From positions 62,001-126,000 of the forward strand of contig NZ_KL448323.1 in NCBI RefSeq assembly GCF_000709345.1: a stretch of 64,000 bases of DNA. The letters are read 5' to 3'. Origin of the DNA: Polaromonas glacialis. GTDB lineage: Bacteria > Pseudomonadota > Gammaproteobacteria > Burkholderiales > Burkholderiaceae_C. Shown here one piece after another: positions 47,333 through 55,982 of the stretch (the stretch's first letter is position 1; every line of letters starts with the position of its first letter). Position numbers and translations under genes: made by a program. The notes beneath the pieces were generated by a model. It made no database searches, was not told the origin of the DNA, and was given only the letters and a program-made list of their open reading frames with translations.

Positions 47333-48927
47333 CCGGGGCCCCTGTTGCATGGGCTGCGGCCAGTCCCGTTCAGCCGGGGCGGCTGCGCCATCTGGTCATG
47401 GTGCTGGGCGACCAGCTGGATGAACAGGCTTCGGCTTTTGATGGTTTTGATGCCGAACTCGATGCCGTCTGGATGGCTGAAGTAGCCGAGGAGTCCACCC
47501 ATGTGTGGTCGGCCAAGCAGCGCATCACCCTGTTTTTAAGCGCCATGCGCCACTTTGCCGTCCAGCTGCGCGAACGCGGCTGGACGGTTCACTACTCACG
47601 GCTGGACGACAGCGGCAACTGCGGCACGCTGGCGGGCCAATTGCAGGCCGCCATCACCGGGCTGGCGCCCGAAGCGCTGGTCATGACCGCGCCGGGCGAC
47701 TGGCGCGTGCTGCAGGACTTGCGCGGCGCGGCCAAGGCAGCGGACAAGCTGCTGGACATCCGCGACGACCGGCATTTCTTCAGCACCGTGCGCGACTTTG
47801 CCGCCCATGCCCAGGGGCGCAAGCAACTGCGGCTGGAATACTGGTACCGCGAACTGCGCACCACAAACGGCATCCTGATGCAAGGCGGCAAGCCCGAAGG
47901 CGGGCAGTGGAATTTCGATGCCGACAACCGCGAATCCTTTGGTGCGGCAGGGCCGGGCGCGCTGCCGCCGCGCAGCTTTTTTGCGCCCGATGCCACCACG
48001 CTGGAGGTCATGGCGCTGGTCAACCGTCGTTTTGCCAGCCATCCCGGCCAACTCGATTCCTTTGGCTGGCCGGTCACCCGCGCCCAGGCGCTGCTGGCGC
48101 TCGACGCCTTTATTGCCCGGCGCCTGCCGCTGTTCGGCCAGTATGAAGACGCCATGTGGAACGGCGAAGCCTGGCTCTACCATTCGCACCTGTCGTCGTC
48201 GATGAACCTCAAGCTGCTCGGCGCGCGCGAAGTCGTCGATGCCGCGCAGGCGGCTTACCGGGCAGGGCAGGCGCCGCTGGCGGCCGTTGAAGGTTTTGTC
48301 CGGCAAATCCTCGGCTGGCGCGAATTCGTGCGCGGCATCTACTGGACGCAGATGCCCGATTACGCTCGGCGCAACGAACTGGACGCGCAGCAGGCGTTGC
48401 CGGATTTTTACTGGACCGGCCAGACCGACATGGCCTGCCTGCGCGATGCCCTGACGCAAACCCTGGCGCACGGCTATGCGCACCACATCCAGCGCCTGAT
48501 GGTCACCGGCCTGTATGCGCTGCTGCTCGGCGTCAAGCCGCAGGCGGTGCATGCCTGGTACCTCAGCGTGTATGTCGATGCGGTCGAATGGGTCGAACTG
48601 CCCAATGTGCTGGGCATGAGCCAGTTCGCCGACGGCGGCCTGATGGCGAGCAAGCCCTATGCCGCCACTGGCAAGTACATCCAGCGCATGAGCAACCACT
48701 GCAAGGGCTGCCGGTTTGACCCGGCCGAAGCTGTGGGCGAAAAAGCCTGCCCCTTCACCACCCTGTACTGGGATTTTTTGATGCGCCACGAAGCGCGGCT
48801 GGCCAAGAACCCGCGCATGGCGCTGCAGGTCAAGAACATCGCCCGCCTGAGCCCGGAGAAGCGCGCCCTCATCCTCGAAAAGGCGCAGTCCCACCAGTCC
48901 GCCGTCAGCCCGCCCGTTTCCCCATGA
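47329..48927 (+). CDS. FeS-type cryptochrome / (6-4) photolyase
   Basis: A 532-residue flavoprotein of the bacterial FeS-BCP (PhrB/CryB) class, which repairs UV (6-4) photoproducts using light and FAD. The N-terminal Rossmann region starts LRHLVMVLGDQLDE. The helical FAD domain has LSSSMNLKLLGAREV, the REFVRGIYW segment and VEWVELPNVLGMSQFADGG. The four [4Fe-4S] ligands appear as Cys370, Cys458, Cys461 and Cys474, and their spacing (88, 3, 13) equals that I recall for Agrobacterium PhrB. It overlaps DUF2256 upstream and the second photolyase downstream. Confidence 0.93.
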   Translation: MTGAPVAWAAASPVQPGRLRHLVMVLGDQLDEQASAFDGFDAELDAVWMAEVAEESTHVWSAKQRITLFLSAMRHFAVQLRERGWTVHYSRLDDSGNCGTLAGQLQAAITGLAPEALVMTAPGDWRVLQDLRGAAKAADKLLDIRDDRHFFSTVRDFAAHAQGRKQLRLEYWYRELRTTNGILMQGGKPEGGQWNFDADNRESFGAAGPGALPPRSFFAPDATTLEVMALVNRRFASHPGQLDSFGWPVTRAQALLALDAFIARRLPLFGQYEDAMWNGEAWLYHSHLSSSMNLKLLGAREVVDAAQAAYRAGQAPLAAVEGFVRQILGWREFVRGIYWTQMPDYARRNELDAQQALPDFYWTGQTDMACLRDALTQTLAHGYAHHIQRLMVTGLYALLLGVKPQAVHAWYLSVYVDAVEWVELPNVLGMSQFADGGLMASKPYAATGKYIQRMSNHCKGCRFDPAEAVGEKACPFTTLYWDFLMRHEARLAKNPRMALQVKNIARLSPEKRALILEKAQSHQSAVSPPVSP

Positions 48928-50093
48928 CCCCCTTTGCGTTTGAACCCACCTTGCAGGCCGCCCATGAACGCATCAAGGCGGTCCGCCCGCAAGAATATGC
49001 CCGCACGCGAAATGCCCTCTATGGCGCCGTCACCCGGCTCTCGCCCTACCTGACGCACGGGTTTGTTTCGCTGCCCGAGGTGCATGCGGGCGTGGCCTCA
49101 AGCTATCCGCTCGATGACCAGCACAAGTTTGTCTTCGAACTGGGCTGGCGCGCGTATTTTCAGCATGTGTGGAGCCATGTCGGCGCAGGCATTCACCAGT
49201 CGCTGCATGAAGGCCTGATGCCCGAGGCCGCCTATGCCAACGAGTTGCCCGAAGACATCGTGCAGGCCAGGACCGGCGTGCCCGCCATCGACTGCGCGGT
49301 GCGCGAGTTGTACGCCACCGGCTACCTGCACAACCATGCGCGCATGTGGCTGGCCAGCTATGTGGTGCATTTGCGCAAGTTTCATTGGCATGTCGGAGCC
49401 GAATGGCTGTATTCGCACCTGCTTGACGGCGACCTGGCCAGCAACCACCTGAGCTGGCAGTGGGTGGCCGGCACCGGCAGCAGCAAGCCCTATGTGTTCA
49501 ATGCCGACAACGTGCAGCGTTACGCGCCGGCCGCCTGGCACAGCCCGGGCAGCGTCATCGACACCTCGTACGAGGCGCTGGACCGCATTGCCCGCAGCGC
49601 CAAGCCGGCGGTTTTTGGACGCAGTAACGCCGCCGGCACCAGTCCGCCCGAACGGTTCAGCCAGCCGCCACGGCCGGATGACTTTTCGCCGGTCGATGCG
49701 CAGGCGGTGCAGGGCAGGGATGTCTGGCTGGTGCATCCGTGGGCATTGGGCGCGCTGCCTGCCGAACTGCCTTCAGGCGTGCTGGCGCTGGGCATTGCCC
49801 TGGCCGAGTTTCACGATGCACATCCTTGGACAGCGCAGCGCTGGCACTTCGTCACCCAGCGGATGCGGCAGCTGGCGCCGCTGTGCTGGTACGCGCCCGC
49901 GCAAACCATAGGCGAGGCCCTGCACTCGGCCCGTTCCGTGCATCTGCTGCCCGACCCGCACCTGCGCGCCATTGGCAAGCCCTGGCTGCCAGCTGCGGTC
50001 CGGCAGCATGACGCAGCGAGGCTGTTCACGCCGGTGGGCGAACTCTGCGGCAGCTTTTCGAAATGGCGCAGCCGCACCCGTCTGCTTCGCTGA
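48924..50093 (+). CDS. Photolyase-like FAD-binding protein with antenna-like domain at the C-terminus
   Basis: A 389-residue protein. Residues 1-235 are a photolyase FAD domain: TRLSPYLTHGFVSLPEV, FELGWRAYFQHVW, VRELYATGYLHNHARMWLAS and DGDLASNHLSWQWVAGTG, the last keeping the Asn that contacts flavin N5. The normal N-terminal antenna domain is missing: the FAD domain starts almost at residue 1. Residues 255-389 have alternating hydrophobic stretches (VWLVHPWALG, GVLALGIALAEF, VHLLPDPHL) that suggest an alpha/beta domain. It may be an antenna moved to the C-terminus. The start overlaps the preceding stop (ATGA). Light-driven DNA repair is likely but untested. Confidence 0.85.
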   Translation: MTPFAFEPTLQAAHERIKAVRPQEYARTRNALYGAVTRLSPYLTHGFVSLPEVHAGVASSYPLDDQHKFVFELGWRAYFQHVWSHVGAGIHQSLHEGLMPEAAYANELPEDIVQARTGVPAIDCAVRELYATGYLHNHARMWLASYVVHLRKFHWHVGAEWLYSHLLDGDLASNHLSWQWVAGTGSSKPYVFNADNVQRYAPAAWHSPGSVIDTSYEALDRIARSAKPAVFGRSNAAGTSPPERFSQPPRPDDFSPVDAQAVQGRDVWLVHPWALGALPAELPSGVLALGIALAEFHDAHPWTAQRWHFVTQRMRQLAPLCWYAPAQTIGEALHSARSVHLLPDPHLRAIGKPWLPAAVRQHDAARLFTPVGELCGSFSKWRSRTRLLR

Positions 50094-50207
50094 CCCAGGT
50101 CGCAGGCAATGGAAAACGCTTCTCTCCTACGCAGGGATGCGCAAATTGCCGCGCTTGCCGCAAATCTCGACCTTTAGCATCGCTCCAGGGGAAAAAGGAG
50201 CCGGGTG

Positions 50208-50600
50208 ATGATTTCTGATCGTGTGAAGAAGTGGGGCATGTCGTCGGGTCGTGCCTGGTACGTCATGGCCGCCGGTCTGCTGTTTCTGCTGCTTCTGGCC
50301 GCCCTCGTGCAGGTGGTGAATGGCCAGGTCGCACAGGCGCATCTTCGCCAGACGCAATACCAGGCTGCGCAAACCGCCTTGTCCGGTTGTGTCGCCAACT
50401 ATTCGGGGGCGGCGCGCAGGCAGTGCAGTGCGCAAGTCAATGCACGGCTTGCGCTGGACTCCACCCAATTTCCCGAGGTTGAAGTGCAGGCGGGCGTCCA
50501 GCTGGAGCCGCCGGCCGTGCTTGCCGGGCAGGGCGCGCCGACCGGGTCGCCTGGCCTGGCTGCGCACCGCTTCACCGAGGCAGTTTTTGTCAGCCATTAG
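50208..50600 (+). CDS. Small membrane-anchored protein of unknown function
   Basis: A 130-residue protein starting at the ATG at 50208 with AGGAG seven bases upstream. One hydrophobic helix (about 18-38, YVMAAGLLFLLLLAALVQVV) is followed by a probably periplasmic tail with two cysteines near residues 60 and 73. I do not recognise the family. It lies 111 bp ahead of the metallopeptidase gene. Confidence 0.65.
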   Translation: MISDRVKKWGMSSGRAWYVMAAGLLFLLLLAALVQVVNGQVAQAHLRQTQYQAAQTALSGCVANYSGAARRQCSAQVNARLALDSTQFPEVEVQAGVQLEPPAVLAGQGAPTGSPGLAAHRFTEAVFVSH

Positions 50601-50711
50601 GGCAAGGGCTGGCCGTGGACGAACAGCCGGAACTGACTTCACAGGGTTCGCTACCTGCCCCCTTGACTTGATTACCATCGGCCTGTTGACCACTTTGTAC
50701 CCGGAGGCACC

Positions 50712-51602
50712 ATGAAATGGGAAGGCAATCGAGAATCCGACAATGTCGAAGACCGGCGCAGTGACGGTGGCGGCGGTTTTGGCGGCGGTGGCGGCCTGCT
50801 GGGCGGACGCAGCATCGGCATCGGCACCATCGTCGTGGCGCTGGTGGGCGGCTGGATATTCGGCATCAACCCGCTGACCCTTTTGAGCATGTTCAGCGGT
50901 GGGGGAGCGCCCACCGCGCAAGTGCAGCAGCAAGCGCCCGCGCAGCGGCCGCCGGCCGACGACCGCATGGCCGCCTTCGTGTCCACCGTGCTGGCTGACA
51001 CCGAAGACGTCTGGAAAGACGTGTTCGCCAAGGGCGGCGGCACCTACCAGGAACCCCGGCTGGTACTGTTTCGCGGCGCCACGCAAACCGCCTGCGGCCA
51101 GGGGCAGGCGGCCATGGGGCCTTTTTACTGCCCCGGCGACCAGAAGGTCTACATCGACCTCGGGTTTTACGAAACCCTGAAAAACAAGCTCGGCGCACCC
51201 GGCGACTTTGCGCAGGCCTATGTGATCGCGCATGAAGTCGGCCACCATGTGCAGAACCTGCTCGGTATCAGCGAAAAAATGGAGCAGATGCGCGGCCGCG
51301 TCAGCAAGGTCGAGTACAACGCGCTGAGCGTTCGCCTGGAACTGCAGGCCGACTGCTTTGCCGGCGTCTGGGCCAACCACGCCCAGAGCGCCCGGAAGAT
51401 CCTGGAGCAGGGCGATGTCGAGGAAGCCATGAACGCAGCCGCCCAGATTGGCGACGATGCACTGCAGCGCTCGGGCCGTGGCGCCGTGGTGCCTGAGAGC
51501 TTCACCCATGGCACCAGTTCGCAGCGCCAGCGGTGGTTTGACACCGGCCTGAAGAACGGCAGCGTCAAGGCCTGCGACACCTTTGGCGCCCGCAACCTGT
51601 AA
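50712..51602 (+). CDS. Neutral zinc metallopeptidase (YpfJ family)
   Basis: A 296-residue protein with a Gly-rich N-terminal stretch, one membrane helix (about 38-58), an Ala/Gln/Pro-rich linker, then the catalytic domain. The zinc site is AHEVGHHVQN near residue 175 (HExxH). Other family marks are YCPGDQKVYIDLGFYETL near 137 and ELQADCFAGVWA near 213, where the Glu should be the third ligand. Probably anchored with the enzyme domain in the periplasm. The substrate is unknown. Confidence 0.92.
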   Translation: MKWEGNRESDNVEDRRSDGGGGFGGGGGLLGGRSIGIGTIVVALVGGWIFGINPLTLLSMFSGGGAPTAQVQQQAPAQRPPADDRMAAFVSTVLADTEDVWKDVFAKGGGTYQEPRLVLFRGATQTACGQGQAAMGPFYCPGDQKVYIDLGFYETLKNKLGAPGDFAQAYVIAHEVGHHVQNLLGISEKMEQMRGRVSKVEYNALSVRLELQADCFAGVWANHAQSARKILEQGDVEEAMNAAAQIGDDALQRSGRGAVVPESFTHGTSSQRQRWFDTGLKNGSVKACDTFGARNL

Positions 51603-51665
51603 TTTCATTTCGATGCAAGGCCGCCCGGGCTGCCGTCCGCCGGCCGGCGCGCCACGTGAAGAACT

Positions 51666-51724
51666 CCTGAATCCATAGCGGCTTGCGCAGATGGGTATTG
51701 CGCAAAGGGGCGATTTGATCATAA
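51666..51724 (+). repeat. Dispersed two-hairpin repeat, copy L
   Basis: The left palindrome is degraded (CTCCTGAATCCATAGC), but the second hairpin is perfect: TTGCGCA, nine bases, TGCGCAA, then GATTTGATC. It lies between the metallopeptidase and galE genes. Confidence 0.75.
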
Positions 51725-51828
51725 TCACACGAAACTCAACCGTGTGAACGAACTCCGGCCCGCCATGATGGGCCGAGCCCGGCGATTCAGACCTTTCAGA
51801 CACCTTCAATCCAATGGGCCACCCCTCC

Positions 51829-52839
51829 ATGAACATACTCCTGACCGGCGGTGCCGGCTATATCGGCAGCCATACCTGCGTCGCGCTGATCGAGGCGGGC
51901 TTCACCCCGGTGATCCTGGACAATTTTTCCAACAGCCATCCGGCCGTGCTGGAGCGACTGCGCCAGATCACCGGCCAGAACGTGGCGTGTGAAAAAGGCG
52001 ACGTGCTTGACACGCCGTGGGTGGGCAGCGTGCTGGCGCGCCACCAGATTGCCGCCGTGCTGCATTTTGCCGGCGACAAGGCGGTCGGCGAAAGCGTGGC
52101 CCAGCCGCTCAAGTACTACCGCAACAACATTGGCGGCGCGGTCAGCCTGCTGGAGGCGATGCAGTCCTCAAGCTGCCGCACGCTGGTGTTTTCGAGCAGC
52201 GCCACGGTGTATGGCGACCCGGCGTCGGTGCCCATCACCGAAGGTTTTCCGCGCAGCCACACCAACCCCTACGGCCATACCAAGCTCGTGATCGAGGACA
52301 TCCTGTCTGCCGTGCAGGTGTCCGACCCGTCCTGGCAGCTGGGCGTGCTGCGCTATTTCAACCCGGTCGGCGCGCACCCGAGCGGCCTGATCGGCGAAGA
52401 CCCGAGCGGCATTCCGAACAACCTGATGCCTTTCGTGACGCAGGTGGCGATTGGCAAGCGGCCTTTCCTGAACGTCTACGGCAACGACTACCCGACGCCG
52501 GACGGCACCGGCGTGCGCGACTACATCCATGTGCAGGACCTGGCCGAAGGCCATGTGGCCGCGCTCCAGTCGCTGCTGGAAACGAAAAAAAGCTTTACCG
52601 TCAACCTGGGAACCGGCCGGGGCAACAGCGTGCTCGAAGTGGTCAAGGCGTTTGAAAAGGCCAGCGGTCGTCCAGTGCAATACCAGATTGCCCCGCGCCG
52701 GCCGGGCGACGTGGCGCAGTGCTATGCCGACCCCGCGCTGGCGCGCCAGTTACTGGGCTGGAGCGCCAGCCGCGACCTGGCCGACATGTGCCTGGATTCC
52801 TGGCGCTGGCAAAGCGGCAATCCGGAAGGCTATATATAA
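51829..52839 (+). CDS. galE: UDP-glucose 4-epimerase GalE
   Basis: It interconverts UDP-glucose and UDP-galactose for cell-surface polysaccharide. 336 residues from the ATG at 51829 (MNILLTGGAGYIGSHT), the NAD-binding start of the family; an in-frame ATG lies at 51814. The catalytic Ser-Tyr-Lys set is in SSSATVYG and the NPYGHTKL motif near residue 148. RYFNPVGAHPSGLIGEDP near 180 is typical. Single gene; repeat copy M begins just past the stop. Confidence 0.95.
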   Translation: MNILLTGGAGYIGSHTCVALIEAGFTPVILDNFSNSHPAVLERLRQITGQNVACEKGDVLDTPWVGSVLARHQIAAVLHFAGDKAVGESVAQPLKYYRNNIGGAVSLLEAMQSSSCRTLVFSSSATVYGDPASVPITEGFPRSHTNPYGHTKLVIEDILSAVQVSDPSWQLGVLRYFNPVGAHPSGLIGEDPSGIPNNLMPFVTQVAIGKRPFLNVYGNDYPTPDGTGVRDYIHVQDLAEGHVAALQSLLETKKSFTVNLGTGRGNSVLEVVKAFEKASGRPVQYQIAPRRPGDVAQCYADPALARQLLGWSASRDLADMCLDSWRWQSGNPEGYI

Positions 52840-52899
52840 GGTTAAATATGCCTTTAGCGCAGGACTGGCGTGCGTTTATAGCTATGAAATACGTAGCGA
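52840..52899 (-). repeat. Dispersed two-hairpin repeat, copy M
   Basis: On the minus strand: GCTACGTATTTCATAGC, then ACGCACGCCAGTCCTGCGCTAAAGGC and ATATTTAACC. It lies between the convergent ends of galE and the first transglutaminase gene. Confidence 0.75.
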
Positions 52900-52946
52900 A
52901 ATAAGTTTTTTGGAAACCTTGCGCAGCGGCAGCCGCAGGTGATCGC

Positions 52947-53846
52947 TTATCCCGCAAGGGCCGCGTTGCGGTTCACCAGCACCACATCGGGGCTCATCGA
53001 GACCATGTGCGCGGGGCCAAAAATGGTGGCGAAGGCCACATCCTTCGCGTCGCGCCCATGCGCCAAACGCACGATCTGGTCCAGCGGCGACATCGCGGTC
53101 GGATCAAACAGCACCCAGCGCCCGCCCAGGTAGGCCTCAAAAACGGCATGAAAGTCCGGCGGCGGCTCATCAAACGTGGCGTAACCGCTGACCAGCCGAG
53201 CCGGGATGTTGAGCGCCCTGCAAAAGGTCAACGACAGGTGCGCAAAGTCCCGGCAGACACCGGCCCGCTGCGTGAAGACTTCGCGCGCTGTCGTGGTGGC
53301 GTTGGTCGAGCCGATACGGTATTCAATGTTGCCGCGCACCCATTCGCAAATCGCCTGCACGCGCGAGTAGCCCCGGGGCAACTGGCCAAACAGTTCGGCG
53401 GCATTGGGCCCCAGCAAGTCGGATTCGCAGTAGCGGGTCGGCGTCAGGTAATGCAGCACATCGTCCGGTAACTCGTGCACCGGCACTTCAGGGGCATTGA
53501 CATCGGCGGGCTCGATCATGCGGTCAACCAGGGCCCGATAGACCACCTTCAGCGGGCCCTGCTGGGCCTGAAAGCGCAGGAAGCGGTTGCCGGACTGTCC
53601 GTCGCAATAGGTTCTGAAAGGCGTCGGCGGCTCGATCTGAAGGCTTTCCTGTACCAGCGTCTGGCCCATGCCGTTGGCGACATGGATCAGAAATACAAAC
53701 TCGGACGGGCCATCGACGACATAGTCCAGCGTCGAATTAATTTGCAGCCGGTTGGTGTTGAATGGCTGCGCCACGGTGGCGGCGGGGGCCAGGTTGTCTT
53801 GAAACAACAAGGCAACGCTGGGGTCGTTCATCAAGGTATCGTTCAT
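52947..53846 (-). CDS. Transglutaminase-like protein
   Basis: A 299-residue cytoplasmic protein from the ATG at 53846 (AGGAACTCCG precedes it). An N-terminal beta-rich domain (about 15-130) is followed by a transglutaminase core: catalytic Cys in RAGVCRDFAHLSL (near 195), His in PPDFHAVFEAYL (near 230) and Asp in WVLFDPTAM (near 245). The family includes proteases and amide/isopeptide transferases. It is the leftmost and last gene of the transglutaminase/ATP-grasp locus, separated from the others by 154 bp with a terminator-like hairpin, so it may have its own promoter. Confidence 0.88.
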   Translation of the reverse strand: MNDTLMNDPSVALLFQDNLAPAATVAQPFNTNRLQINSTLDYVVDGPSEFVFLIHVANGMGQTLVQESLQIEPPTPFRTYCDGQSGNRFLRFQAQQGPLKVVYRALVDRMIEPADVNAPEVPVHELPDDVLHYLTPTRYCESDLLGPNAAELFGQLPRGYSRVQAICEWVRGNIEYRIGSTNATTTAREVFTQRAGVCRDFAHLSLTFCRALNIPARLVSGYATFDEPPPDFHAVFEAYLGGRWVLFDPTAMSPLDQIVRLAHGRDAKDVAFATIFGPAHMVSMSPDVVLVNRNAALAG

Positions 53847-53970
53847 CGGAGTTCCTGCGGGGCAATAGGAGGTCTTGAGGCATGGCTCAAGCGGATTCGA
53901 AAGCTTATGAATTAAACCAGCCCCGGCAGGGCCGACGCATCGGCAGGCCGGAAGTGGTGGTGTAGGACGA

Positions 53971-53988
53971 AGCCCGCCGTTGCGGGCT
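53971..53988 (-). terminator. Terminator-like hairpin after a transglutaminase gene
   Basis: AGCCCGC and GCGGGCT form a perfect 7-bp stem around CGTT, 12 bp beyond the minus-strand stop. Only TTC follows, not a long T-run, so termination may be partial. Confidence 0.5.
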
Positions 53989-54000
53989 GTTGAATCTAAT

Positions 54001-54942
54001 TCAACTTCGCTTGCGCACCTGGACGGTGACATCCATGCCCAGGAAGTCGCCCGGCGAGCCGTCCCAGGACCCGCTGAGCGGCTTGGCCAGGCTGGCATGG
54101 CGGGCCACGCCGACGGGGATGAGGTCCGTGCCGCCGATCAGGTTGTTGGTCGGATCGAACGGAATCCAGCCTGCGTCGGGCAGGTAAATCTGCACCCAGG
54201 CATGCGTGGAGCCGTTGCCGTGGCTCTGCTGGTCTTCGGTGTCCAGCCACGGCGTGTATAGGTAGCCCGAAACGAAACGTGCCGCATAGCCGAGCCGGCG
54301 CACCGCCTCGATCATCAGGGTCGCAAAGTCCCGGCAGGCGCCACTTTTCAGCCGCAGCGTGTCATATGGCGTCTGCACGCCGGGGTTCAGGCGCACATGG
54401 TAGGTCATGGCGTTGCGGATGAATTGCGTCATTTCCACCAGCAGTTCGCGGGTGCCGGTAATTTCGTCGGGCCGGATGAACTGGTTGGCCCAGTCCTGCA
54501 GAATGCCGCCGGGGTCGTCGTAGTAGGGCGTCAGGTAGTGATGCAACACCAGCCGTTCTTCGTCTCCATACGCCAGCGGAAACTGCCGGGCACGCGAACT
54601 CATGGGAAAGTTGACCGCGCGGGTGCCGGTGTGCTCGACCGACGACATGCACACCACCTCCAGTTCATTCGCCGGGCTTTGCGGCTGGATCTTCGCGATG
54701 GAATTGGAATAGGCATCCTGGAACATGCGGATGTCCACCGGTGTGGGCGTGACCCGCAGGTCAGTGGCCAGTACCCGCAGGTCATGGCTGTCGCGTGGGC
54801 GGAACTGCACCCAGTGCTCGCCCAGCATGACCTGCTGGGCATACCGGTAATGGGTGGTGTGGGTGATGTCGAAGATGGCGGACACGTCAAGGCTCGGCTG
54901 TTGATGAGTGCAGAGCGTCCTCTTTTTGACTCGACTGTGCAA
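54001..54942 (-). CDS. Transglutaminase-like protein with N-terminal beta domain
   Basis: Up to 313 residues. An N-terminal domain begins FDITHTTHYRYAQQVMLGEHWV, the usual start of COG1305-type proteins. The core has Cys in SGACRDFATLMIEAV, His in GSTHAWVQIYLP and Asp in WIPFDPTNNL, so the triad is intact. The frame begins at a TTG at 54942 with no ribosome binding site. A GTG at 54885, just before the conserved domain, is the likely alternative. It follows the SHOCT gene by 43 bp. Confidence 0.87.
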   Translation of the reverse strand: MHSRVKKRTLCTHQQPSLDVSAIFDITHTTHYRYAQQVMLGEHWVQFRPRDSHDLRVLATDLRVTPTPVDIRMFQDAYSNSIAKIQPQSPANELEVVCMSSVEHTGTRAVNFPMSSRARQFPLAYGDEERLVLHHYLTPYYDDPGGILQDWANQFIRPDEITGTRELLVEMTQFIRNAMTYHVRLNPGVQTPYDTLRLKSGACRDFATLMIEAVRRLGYAARFVSGYLYTPWLDTEDQQSHGNGSTHAWVQIYLPDAGWIPFDPTNNLIGGTDLIPVGVARHASLAKPLSGSWDGSPGDFLGMDVTVQVRKRS

Positions 54943-54985
54943 TCAGTGGTGAACAGCCAAGGCTGTCGGATGCGTCCTACCCGGC

Positions 54986-55906
54986 CTACAGGCGCGCCAG
55001 CAATTCGGTTTTTTTGGCGTTGAAGTCCTCATCGCTGATGATGGCCCGGCTTCGCAGGTCGGCGAGCTTTTCGATCATCAGGAAAATGTCGGCATCGCCT
55101 GCTGTGGGCTTGCCAGGGCGGGACTGCGATTCAGTCTGGAGCGGGAAGGGAGTTTGCGGCACGGACACGGCTGGCAGGTGCTCGGGCAGGAATTCAGGAA
55201 TGACGGCCTGCGTTGGGGCAAAGCCGTTGTTGTTTTGCTGCACGCCATTGACCGACATGACCGGCAGCCGGTTCACATCCACCAGGCCGTACTGGCTGGT
55301 AAAGGTGACGGAGCCGCCGTAGGACTGCTGCTGCGAAACGCCGCCGATCTGGTGGTCCTGCGTGTCGTAGACGGTGACGCTGCCATTCAACTCGATGGCC
55401 AGGCGGCGCACCTGCGCAAAGTACGCATAGCGCACGCCATTCTGGGCGCCGGTGCTGTTGGGCCAGCGCAGGTCGGACGGCCACCAGTCGGACGAGATGC
55501 CCGGGGCGGGCGCGACAAACAGGCTTGCCGAAGGATTGATGGGTGCATGGGCTTCCTGGTTCGAGCCGCCGCCAGAATGGCTGGTCTGCTGCTGGCCGCC
55601 CTGGTTTTGCGACTGGAAGCCACCTAGTTGAAGCAGGCCGGGCTGATTGGCCACCAGCCTTGAGAGTTCGGAGCACAGGGCATCGACGCGGCCCTTGAGC
55701 TGGCCGTTGAACATGTCGGACACCATGGTCATGCCGCCGCTCATCCACTGGCCGGAGCCGCTGAATTCGGGGTGGTTGAACTGCGCCATGCTGCCGTTGC
55801 CGTTGATGACGGATTCGAGCATGCTCGTGACCGCCCCGGGGCTGAATCCGTGGCGCTGGGCGATGTCGTTGACGGCCTGCTGGCCGCTGTTTGAAAGTTG
55901 CTTCAT
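54986..55906 (-). CDS. SHOCT-domain protein of the transglutaminase locus
   Basis: A 306-residue protein starting MKQLSNSGQQAVNDIAQRHG. The N-terminal 90 residues look like a small helical domain; a Gln/Gly/Ser-rich linker lies at about 110-140; the centre (about 150-235) is beta-rich with SSDWWPSDLRWPNS. The last 35 residues (LMIEKLADLRSRAIISDEDF, then AKKTELLARL) are a SHOCT motif, a short helical element that often mediates oligomerisation. No signal peptide or membrane helix is visible. It lies between two transglutaminase genes on the same strand (76 and 43 bp gaps), so it is probably part of the system. Confidence 0.8.
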   Translation of the reverse strand: MKQLSNSGQQAVNDIAQRHGFSPGAVTSMLESVINGNGSMAQFNHPEFSGSGQWMSGGMTMVSDMFNGQLKGRVDALCSELSRLVANQPGLLQLGGFQSQNQGGQQQTSHSGGGSNQEAHAPINPSASLFVAPAPGISSDWWPSDLRWPNSTGAQNGVRYAYFAQVRRLAIELNGSVTVYDTQDHQIGGVSQQQSYGGSVTFTSQYGLVDVNRLPVMSVNGVQQNNNGFAPTQAVIPEFLPEHLPAVSVPQTPFPLQTESQSRPGKPTAGDADIFLMIEKLADLRSRAIISDEDFNAKKTELLARL

Positions 55907-55982
55907 GGTGGGACTCGATGTGTGAAATGAAAAAAACCGCAGTGAAAAATACGGGCCTGCCGGCAAGCCGTTGCCTGAAGGT

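Noticed and set aside
54953..54966. ACAGCC-AA-GGCTGT inverted repeat after the SHOCT gene
   Set aside because: A two-base loop cannot form a good hairpin and no T-tract follows. Likely chance or a minor site.
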